A model generated the notes under the pieces. The model searched no databases. It saw nothing but the letters and a program-made list of their open reading frames with translations, and was not told the origin of the DNA. DNA of 36,820 bases, taken from positions 1 to 36,820 of the forward strand of contig JAJYIW010000007.1 in the NCBI GenBank assembly GCA_021789855.1. The letters are read 5' to 3'. The DNA is from Chloroflexota bacterium. GTDB taxonomy: Bacteria > Chloroflexota > Anaerolineae > Anaerolineales > Anaerolineaceae. Shown piece by piece: positions 28,124 through 36,600 of this stretch (its first letter is position 1; each line of letters starts with the position of its first letter). The translations under genes were made by a program, and so were the position numbers.

Positions 28124-29167
28124 ATGGGATTGGATGAATTATCAAAACGCTACCTCCCGGCGATCGAAGAAGAATTGCACCGCATCGTCGATCCAGCCTT
28201 CGCACCTGAAACGTGGGAGCTCCACCGCATGATGGCCTACCACCTGGGTTGGGAAGGCAAAAATGCCGGGCGTGAAGCGCAGGGTAAACGCATCCGCCCC
28301 TTACTGGTGTTATTGTGCGCTGGAGCAGTCCCGCCGCCCATTCCTGCCCCAGCGGAAGAAATGGCCTGGAAAAAAGCTCTACCTGCCGCTGCCTCGGTGG
28401 AACTGCTTCATAATTTCTCTCTTATTCATGATGACATCCAGGACAACAGCCCTCTCCGGCGCGGCAGGCCCACCGTGTGGATGGAATGGGGTATTCCGCA
28501 GGCCATTAATGCCGGCGATACCATGTTTAGCCTGGCGCAGTTAGCCATGCTTGACCTGGGGCAGACAGTGGATAGGGCGACCGCGCTGTTAGCCAACCGG
28601 TGGTTGAACCAAACATGCCTGGCCCTGACCGGCGGCCAGTACCTGGATCTGTCTTACGAAAGTCAACCGGTCATCTCCCTGGATGCTTACTGGCCGATGA
28701 TCAGTGGAAAAACCGCTGCATTGCTCTCCACCTGTGCCCGGCTGGGCGCTTTAATCGCTGGCGCCGGAGAGGAGTTACAGGAGAAATTCAAGGATTTTGG
28801 ATATTACCTGGGGTTGGCCTTCCAGGCCCAGGACGATTTGCTGGGAATCTGGGGGGCAAGCGAACAGCTCGGCAAGTCGATCACCAGCGATCTGGTATCC
28901 GGCAAGAAGTCGCTGCCAGTGCTCTATGGTCTCGAACAAAAAGGGGCATTTGCCCGGCGGTGGTTGGCCGGCCCGATCCCCTCTGACGAAGTAGAGGATG
29001 TGGCCTTGCTCCTTGAGAATGAGGGCGCGCGGCAGTACACCCTGGACATCGTCAATCGTTATACCCACAAGTCACTCACTGACCTTGACCAGGCATTGCC
29101 TTCTCCCAATGAAAACGGCAAAGCCCTGGTTGAGCTGGCAGCCATGCTTCTCAACCGCCAGTCGTGA
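28124..29167 (+). CDS. Polyprenyl synthetase family protein
   Basis: GKRIRPLLVLL, first Asp-rich motif LIHDDIQDNSPLRRGRPT, second FQAQDDLLGIWG. Confidence 0.95.
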   Translation: MGLDELSKRYLPAIEEELHRIVDPAFAPETWELHRMMAYHLGWEGKNAGREAQGKRIRPLLVLLCAGAVPPPIPAPAEEMAWKKALPAAASVELLHNFSLIHDDIQDNSPLRRGRPTVWMEWGIPQAINAGDTMFSLAQLAMLDLGQTVDRATALLANRWLNQTCLALTGGQYLDLSYESQPVISLDAYWPMISGKTAALLSTCARLGALIAGAGEELQEKFKDFGYYLGLAFQAQDDLLGIWGASEQLGKSITSDLVSGKKSLPVLYGLEQKGAFARRWLAGPIPSDEVEDVALLLENEGARQYTLDIVNRYTHKSLTDLDQALPSPNENGKALVELAAMLLNRQS

Positions 29168-29295
29168 GACAGGATAATCGCGTTTTCCTTTTTTGATAGT
29201 TCAGTCTACAACCAGGATCTCGGCTGACAATGGCTGGCTGGCCTCACGGGGTGGAGTAGGCAAAATGAGATCCGCTTATTGTCATAAACCGCGAT

Positions 29296-29332
29296 CCTGT
29301 CATTTCCGGCAAAACTTGCCGGTTTTGACGGG
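29296..29332 (+). ncRNA. Candidate structured RNA segment in IS110 left end (possible bridge RNA part)
   Basis: CCTGTCA/TGACGGG outer stem, 3x3 U internal loop, CCGGCAA-AAC-TTGCCGG inner hairpin; further hairpin TAGAAC-ATGG-GTTCTA at 29333-29348. Function inferred. Confidence 0.4.
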
Positions 29333-29541
29333 TAGAACATGGGTTCTATCTATGCTATCCTTTCCATTGGCGATGAGCAAAGGCCCCACAACTCCTTACC
29401 CCAGCGAGGGTCTCAATAAGTTTGGGCTAACACGACCCACCCGCGCCACGCATAGACGTTTCAGTCTCTAAAAAAGAATGGCCCTTTGAGGTCCCGGGTG
29501 ATTCATCGCCGATATGTGGCAGGAAAGGAGCATATTTTCTC

Positions 29542-30792
29542 TTGACACGACGCATCCATGCCAATGGAGAGACGACCGTATCCGCACGTTACCACATCAC
29601 CGGGGGCTGTGACACCGACAAAAATGTGATTGTGGCCGCCATCTTTTGGGCCGAAACCGGCCAACTGATCTCCCGCGAGTTTCAACAACATAAAGCCGAC
29701 GCTCTTTGTGCAGCCGAATGGTTCCAGGAAAACCAGGTCGAACTGGTGATCATCGAGAGCACCGCCAACTACCACATGCTCTACTATGACGTCTTGCGCA
29801 ATGCCGGTGTCTCCATTCTGGTGATCAACCCGATTGTGGTCAAGTCGCTCCTGCGCGTGGAGGGTAAGTCAGACAAAGGAGATGCTATGACCCTGGCCCG
29901 CCTGGCCTCCAGTTTTGCACTCAAAACCTCGAATATGCCCGACACTCTACAGCGAGAGATTCGCCTGCTGTACAAACGGGTGGACACTTGGAAAGTGTTG
30001 TGCACCCAGACCACCAACCGCGCCAACGGCGTGCTGACCGGCTGCGGTTTCACCGTCTTTCGCCTGGCGTCGATCAACAGCCCGGCCGGGCTGAAAATCC
30101 TGCAAGCCATTTTGGACCGGCGCACACCCGCCGAGATGGCAGCGTTACATCGCAACAAAGCCAAACGCGCCCAGATTGAGCAATATGCCTCGGTGGAATT
30201 GCCTGAATATGTCTATCCCTATCTGACCGAGGTGCTGGAGGAGGTCCGTGTCTTCAATCAGAAGATCAGTCACGGTGAAGCCGACCTGCTGCAGATGATC
30301 GAGACTTTCCACCTGGAGGAACAGGTGGCACTGATGCAAAGTGTGCCAGGAGTGACCCGCATGTTGTGCTTGCGGGTGATTTCTGAAATGGGGGCGAACT
30401 ACCACCAGCGCTATGCCAGCGCCGAAGCCTTCGCCAAGGCCATCGGGGTGGTCCCGGCCAATGAGGTCTCCGGCGGGAAACTGCTCAAACGCAAGGCTTC
30501 CCATGGCAACATGCGAGTGAAATTCCACCTGCTTTCCGCGGCTAAGGCCTTTGCCATTCACGGTTCTGGACCGTTACGGCATTGGTTTGACACCTACCGG
30601 GCACGGTCAACTTACCTGAAAGCCACGTCGGCTTTGGCGCGCAGGATAGCCGAAGGGCTGTGGTGGGTAATGGCCCGGCAGGAGCCCTATAAGACCTGGG
30701 AAAGCCAGAAGGCGACCGTCCAGGTTGGCGTGAAATTGGTTGACCCAAAGACCGGTGAGATCGTGGGGGATTCCATTTCTGGGATAGAATGA
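29542..30792 (+). CDS. IS110 family transposase
   Basis: 416 aa; GGCDTDKNVIVAAIFW, LVIIESTANYHMLYY, VEGKSDKGDAMTLARLAS and C-terminal MQSVPGVTRMLCLRVISEMG...AKAIGVVPANEVSGGK. TTG start with SD AGGAAAGGAG. Confidence 0.92.
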   Translation: MTRRIHANGETTVSARYHITGGCDTDKNVIVAAIFWAETGQLISREFQQHKADALCAAEWFQENQVELVIIESTANYHMLYYDVLRNAGVSILVINPIVVKSLLRVEGKSDKGDAMTLARLASSFALKTSNMPDTLQREIRLLYKRVDTWKVLCTQTTNRANGVLTGCGFTVFRLASINSPAGLKILQAILDRRTPAEMAALHRNKAKRAQIEQYASVELPEYVYPYLTEVLEEVRVFNQKISHGEADLLQMIETFHLEEQVALMQSVPGVTRMLCLRVISEMGANYHQRYASAEAFAKAIGVVPANEVSGGKLLKRKASHGNMRVKFHLLSAAKAFAIHGSGPLRHWFDTYRARSTYLKATSALARRIAEGLWWVMARQEPYKTWESQKATVQVGVKLVDPKTGEIVGDSISGIE

Positions 30793-31054
30793 GACCTATA
30801 CGGTTATTAAGGTGCTAGGCCGTCTGGCCGGGCCCTGATGGTCGCGAATATCATTTTGCTTGGCCCACCCCGTGAGAACAGCTTATCTTGTGCAAATACC
30901 TGCCTTGGTCGTCAATGGTTATGCGTTCTTATGGTGACATCGTTCACTCGGTAACATTTAATTTGAAAGAACGCTGTGCGAAGTAAAAATGATAAATAAA
31001 TTTCCATATCCGCAGTAAAATATTGAAGTAAGATATTAAGAAGGAAATGTTTCC

Positions 31055-32269
31055 GTGAAAATGATAAGGGGTTTTACAGCTTTGTTGATTACTCTGGTTT
31101 TTCTTTCTGCATGCAAACCCACAACCAGTGAACCAATCCCGCTAGTCGACACACCCACGAATGCCGAAGTGCAATCCACCAAGATTGTGACTCCTGAGCC
31201 AGAGCAAACGATAACACCAAATATAATTTCAACGGTTACTACCCAACCCACGAATACAATTGCTCCTGTTCCATCGCTGAATGTTTCGGCGAGCAACCAG
31301 ACTGGTCCGCTATATGACCTATCCTTTTCAATTCCGGTTGGCAAGGGTGGTGTTCGTTACCAGGGTGTTGGAGTGGAAAGGATGGAAATAACCGGACCGA
31401 ATGCACTGGCTGCCTTGCCGGATGGAAGATTCATCATCGCTGACCCTCTGGACAATCGCCTGCTGTATTACAAACCTGATGGGAATTTTGAAAAAGCCAT
31501 TGACCTCTTCACCTTGGGTATTGTTAATGTGTCGGATCTACAGGTTGCTGCAAACTGGCTTTTCGTCAAGGAAATCTCTTTCGATATCTCCCCAACCAGA
31601 TATAGGGTAAATAAACTTTCGGTTGAAGGTGAATTAATTGCATCTTACGATATTCCTGCCGAATACCGGCTGGCGGATAATCTTCCAGGAATAATCGTAG
31701 ATGGGGATGGACGATTGTTGTTGGATATTGAGATGGTTGGGATTCCACCCGGATTCAAATACCATTTGCCAAGCAACGTAATACAACTAGTTGATTCACA
31801 GGGCAATTGGTCACCTATAGCCACAGATGGTCTTCGATATAATGAAAGAATATTCCACCATTACGATGCAACAATATCAGGGAACCAAAATGCTGTAATT
31901 GCTGGCGATATTCGCGTTGAAACTGCATTAACTCTAGGGTTCGGAGGTCTACGAATTCTAGGCGTTCTACCGGATGGTCGCTTTTTTCTCACCCGAGAGG
32001 ATGTTGTCCAAGATTCTCCCGTAATTGAGGTTGATCAGACTGTACATTTCATTAGCTTTGATGGGGTCCAACTTGGTGTAGCACGTTATCCCCTTTCTGA
32101 GAGACTTTACTATGTTGAACGAAACATAACCCTAGGTCCAGATGGCTGTGTTTATGCTCTGTTGCCACGCGAAAAAAGCCTGGATGTTCTTCGACTTAAC
32201 TTATACAATAACCTGAATCCATTAATCCCTGGCGCGGCTGAGCCACTGGTTGTGAAAGCTTCGCAGTAA
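31055..32269 (+). CDS. Lipoprotein of unknown function, possible beta-propeller
   Basis: GTG start; signal peptide with lipobox LSAC; Thr/Pro-rich linker; repeats such as LPDGRFIIADPLDNRLLYYKPDGNF and LGPDGCVYALLP. Confidence 0.75.
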   Translation: MKMIRGFTALLITLVFLSACKPTTSEPIPLVDTPTNAEVQSTKIVTPEPEQTITPNIISTVTTQPTNTIAPVPSLNVSASNQTGPLYDLSFSIPVGKGGVRYQGVGVERMEITGPNALAALPDGRFIIADPLDNRLLYYKPDGNFEKAIDLFTLGIVNVSDLQVAANWLFVKEISFDISPTRYRVNKLSVEGELIASYDIPAEYRLADNLPGIIVDGDGRLLLDIEMVGIPPGFKYHLPSNVIQLVDSQGNWSPIATDGLRYNERIFHHYDATISGNQNAVIAGDIRVETALTLGFGGLRILGVLPDGRFFLTREDVVQDSPVIEVDQTVHFISFDGVQLGVARYPLSERLYYVERNITLGPDGCVYALLPREKSLDVLRLNLYNNLNPLIPGAAEPLVVKASQ

Positions 32270-32279
32270 ATATAAAACA

Positions 32280-32513
32280 GACTCCACCCGTCCGTGGGAG
32301 CAGCGGTTTTATCTTCCAGGTAGGGAACAGTTCCCAGCCTTAATATTTGCAGTTGAGCGCCTTTCTCAGGGTTGCTGCGGCTTTGCATTCTCCGCAGCAA
32401 GGATTGAAGAGCCGTCCTCTTTCGGTAGACGGCTTGGCAAAGGTTTGGGTGATCTCGGCTACCGGATCATCCGTAGGGTAATACCCCATTCTTTCGATTG
32501 CAGGGGGTCTCAT
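32280..32513 (-). pseudogene. Truncated N-terminus of a SAM-dependent methyltransferase-like protein (DUF6094-like)
   Basis: Hand translation from ATG 32513: MRPPAIERMGYYPTDDPVAEITQTFAKPSTERGRLFNPCCGECKAAATLRKALNCKY*GWELFPTW...; in-frame TAA at 32342-32340, then similarity continues and the frame shifts. Confidence 0.6.
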
Positions 32514-32739
32514 GTTTGGCTCCTTTATGGTAATTCGAGGTTTTTTTTTGGAGGAAATGATTACAGTTTATGGCTCTGGTGGTATGCCAATACATGGCAA
32601 TAATACAGCGGGTAAAGAAAGTGATTTTCCTGTCATTCGGGGGGAGTGGATTATTACTTACATATCAGTACCACAAGGCTGGTATAATCTCCCCCCAGGT
32701 TCAATGGTGCCATATCAGAGTTTAAGATAATATACAATG

Positions 32740-32811
32740 GAGCGGGCGATGGGATATGAACCCACAATAGGCACAAATTCTTATTTGTGCCGGCTTCTTT
32801 CGTGCTTGGGA
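32740..32811 (-). pseudogene. Inverted, disrupted partial copy of tRNA-Gly
   Basis: 32740-32765 matches the reverse complement of tRNA-Gly 3' end (32928-32953) at 24/26; 32801-32811 matches the reverse complement of its anticodon arm (32912-32922) 11/11; a hairpin lies between. Confidence 0.7.
32770..32791. repeat. Hairpin inside the tRNA-Gly remnant
   Basis: GGCACAAAT-TCTT-ATTTGTGCC perfect 9-bp stem. Confidence 0.6.
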
Positions 32812-32880
32812 TTACACATTAGAGCTCGTGCTTTTTAGTGTATAATTAGAAAACATAGAACAATAAGAGAGTTTTATACT

Positions 32881-32952
32881 GCGGGCGTAGTTCAGTGGTA
32901 GAACGCGTGCTTCCCAAGCACGATATCGTGGGTTCGAATCCCATCGCCCGCT
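32881..32952 (+). tRNA. tRNA-Gly (anticodon CCC)
   Basis: GCGGGCG/CGCCCGC acceptor stem, anticodon loop TTCCCAA, T loop TTCGAAT; TATAAT upstream at 32841. Confidence 0.95.
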
Positions 32953-33236
32953 CTAATCAATATCCGCCGTTGCATGGGATGTGGCATCACCACCACATTA
33001 CCACCCAGCGGCGGAATCCATATATCCACCTTCATCGAACCATACTATAATTTAATTGAATAACCTGCGAACCCTGCCACATGGCTGGCGTTCCCGCGCC
33101 GCTTTTCTTCTGTTCACACCGCGCACCTCCTGGCTGAATCCTTACCACCCGAACCCCAACCATCTACGGATCAATTCTTGCAACACTGACAGGGTGACAT
33201 TGACGTAAAGAGTGGTTGGTCGCAAATGTAATCCTC

Positions 33237-33632
33237 ATGGCTGAGTATACCGTTCTCGTCGTTGAAGATAATGTGTCTAATTTCGTGCTGATCGCGCGTA
33301 TGTTAGGCTACCTGGGGATCCATTGCGAATGGAAAACATCGGGTTACGAGGTGGTGGAATACGCGGATAACATGCCCCGGCTCGACTTAATCCTCATGGA
33401 TATCCGCCTGCCGTACGAAGATGGTTACGCTGCTCTGAAGAAAATCCGATCTTCCGCCCGTTTAAAAGCTACCCCCGTGGTAGTTGTGACCGCCTTAGCC
33501 AGCCAGGATCAGATGAATTTAGCCCGGCAATCTGGCTTTGACGGTTTCTTAGGCAAGCCGCTGGATCCCGATCGCTTTCCAGACCAGATCCAGCGGATTC
33601 TAGCTGGCGATCAAGTCTGGGAGTATGCATAA
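33237..33632 (+). CDS. CheY-like response regulator
   Basis: MAEYTVLVVEDNVSNFVLIARML; LILMDIRLPYEDGYAAL; PVVVVTALASQ; GFLGKPLDPDRF. Confidence 0.93.
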   Translation: MAEYTVLVVEDNVSNFVLIARMLGYLGIHCEWKTSGYEVVEYADNMPRLDLILMDIRLPYEDGYAALKKIRSSARLKATPVVVVTALASQDQMNLARQSGFDGFLGKPLDPDRFPDQIQRILAGDQVWEYA

Positions 33633-36600
33633 TCCCCCGGTAAAAAAAAGTGTTCGCAAGACGATCATAGGCTCGTCCCTGATCGCTGCCTTAGCGATTT
33701 TTTTAATCCTGGAGGGATTTTTTTATTTTCATGACCGGTCACAGCTTCACCAGCAAGCTTCCAATCATCTCAGAATCCTCCTGTCGAACCAGGTAGCTGA
33801 ACTTAACAAAGCGAATGGCGCCCGCCAAAAGGTATTGGATGGTCTGGCCAAACAAGCCAATTGGATTGCCCTGGCTGGCCAGTCGGTGAGCCATCCGAAC
33901 GATCCATCCAATCTGCAAACCCTGGTCAACCTGCTCAGGACGAGCCTGGACCAAAATGGTCAGGGCCTCTTTGATCAGCTCGTTCTGCTGGCACCGGATG
34001 GCCACATCGTGGCTTCCACCCAGGCAGGTTGGGAAGGCAAGCAATTTGGAGCGGTCAACCCATTGCAAGACCATTCGAACAGCGCAAGGGTGATCCTTGT
34101 CCCCTATGCTGCTCCCCTGCTGCCCAACCAGTGGGTTATCGCGACCATCCAGCCCGTCCTTAAAAATGGGACGGCTATCGCCGCGCTGGCAGGGATCACC
34201 TCTCTCGAAGTACCCCAATTGACCCATGCCGTCATCGGTTTATACCCCGGCAGCGATCTCTATTTCGCCGCTCAAGGGTATTTCACCCGCCTCAACCCAA
34301 ACGGCCAGCCAGGCGCAGCCCAGGCCCTGACCAGCCAGGCCAGGCCGGAAATTAATCGTTTGATGAACGCCTCTACCCAACCGGCGGTGATAGAATTTTC
34401 ATCCACCGATCAGGGCGCCGTGTTATCGGCCGGCCAATCCATCCCAGGCCTGAACGCGGGCATTATCATTGAGTATCCTGTTCGATGGCTGGAAGCCCCT
34501 TTGCTCAATAGCTTCCTATGGAGCCTGGTCTTATTACCGGTGATCGCCCTGCTGGCCACAGGGATTGCCTGGCTGGTGTCGGCCCGCGTCACCTGGCCCT
34601 GGCATATCATCCTGACCTCACTTCAGCAATTCCTGGCCGGCGATCGGGAGAAACGGATCACCCTTCAACGGGATGATGAATCCGGGCAGCTTGCAAACCT
34701 GTTCAACCACATCGCGGATGACCTTTCAACGGTGTATACCGAAACAGATCACCGCCTGATAGAAAAAACCCATCATTTTCAAAAGGCTTCTCAGATCATC
34801 CAAACGATCGCTTCCATAGAGACCATCGATACCTTATTTTCAACCACATGCAACCTGATCGTTGAGCAATTCAACCGGTACAACGCCAGTATTTACCTGT
34901 TAGACGAATCCAAAAAGGTCCTTTTCCTGGCTCATCGCAGCGGGCCGGTGGCCGATGGCGTATGGTGGAAGAACAACCGCCTGGCAGTCAATGCCAACAG
35001 CCTGATTGGCTGGACCGCCTCGGCCAACCAGGCCAGGATCATCCAGACGGTAAACCCGTACCCTTTTGCTAACCCCGATTTCCTCCTGCCCGAAATCCAA
35101 TCAGAGGCAGCGCTCCCCATCGCCTATGGAGGACAGATCATCGGGGTTCTCCATAGTCAGAGTGACCAACCAGGTGCATTCGACGACGATACCATGGAAG
35201 CCCTGGCGATCATCGCTGCTCAGCTTGCCAATACCTACCGGCATCACCAAAACCTCCAGGCCACAGAAGATACCCTCCAGGAAATAACGCTTCTTAGTGA
35301 AGCCAGCCGCCAGATCATCCATGCCAGGAATGAAACGGAAATTTACCAGACTACCTCCCTGGCACTCCGACATGTATCCTACCTCTCGGCTGTCCTGGCG
35401 GTCAAATATGACCGGTTGCATTTTGTTTCAATTTACAACCCGGCTACCCATGAACAACCTGATCTCGGCCAATGGAAAAGCATTAAAACCGAGGGTATCC
35501 TTCCTTATCTACCCCCAGGAAAATCTTACTTCATCCAGGAGCTTAACAAAGCTCCTGCCCCTTTTACCGAAATGGTTCTACCCTTGCGGACGATCGGCGG
35601 GCAATCAGCGGTTATGATCCCTGTATATAGCTCAACCCTCTTAGCCGGGCTGATCATCCTGGCCACCCAGGATCGTTCGACCCTGGAGGCCGCCAGGCTC
35701 CAACCTTACCTGGCCCTCGGCGAGATCATCGGCCAGATGATCGCCAGTCTCAGGCAGATTCAACAGGCGGATGACCTCAAAAACAGCCTTAATGCCTCGG
35801 CGGCAATAGGCATGATCGCCGGGCCTGCAATGAGTTTACAGCAAGTCTATTCAACGACTTACACCCAAATCCTGAATTTAATGGGCGATGTCAGCTTCAT
35901 GATCGCGCTTTATCACCCGGACTCAGCTACCATTGATTTTCCATTTGTTATGGAAAACCAGATACCGATCCAGCTTGATCCCATCCCATTGGGTGAGGGT
36001 TTGACCTCACGCCTGATAAAAGAACAAAAAGCGATCCTTTTGGTCGATAACGTAGAGGATGAGGCCAAAGCCCTGGGGGCAAAAACGGTAGGCCAGCCAG
36101 CCCGCTCCTGGCTGGGCGTCCCGCTTGTCCTGGATGACCAGGTTACCGGCGCGATAATCGTTCAGGATATCATCCAGGAGCGCCGCTTCTCAGCCAGAGA
36201 TATTGAAATATTAAATTTTCTGGGCCATCAAATCGCCGTTTCGATCCGCATCGCTCAAGCCGTTGAAACGCTCGGAAAATCGAGCCAGCGCTTACAAACC
36301 GCTGCGGTTATTGCCAGGGAGATTTCCACGGATTTTCAACTGAAGACACTGCTCAAGCACTCCGTTAGCCTGGTGCAGGAACGCTTTGGGCTCTATCACG
36401 TCGCGATCTACCTGTTCGATCCTGCCAACGAATACCTGGTCTTGCGCGAATCGGCCGGCGAGGCCAGCGAACAATTAAAGCTGGATGGCTTTAAATACCC
36501 CCAGGGCTCCCAATCGCCGGTCGGGCGGGCCGCCATGACGGGGTTAACGGTGGTAGCCAACCTGGGGCGCCAGGATGCCAGCGATTCGCCTCATCCTTTA

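Larger units (their letters stand above)
29243..30876 (+). mobile_element. IS110-family insertion sequence with imperfect terminal inverted repeats
   Basis: IS110-type transposase ORF enclosed by IRL CTCACGGGGTGGagtagGCAAAATG (29243-29267) and IRR 30852-30876 (revcomp CTCACGGGGTGGgccaaGCAAAATG), 20/25 identical. Exact ends not proven. Confidence 0.7.

Noticed and set aside
32512-32730. 72-aa plus-strand ORF upstream of tRNA-Gly (possible start 32557)
   Set aside because: Has a GAGGAAATG start context but no recognisable family, contains a T homopolymer and lies in decayed sequence; not enough support to call a gene.
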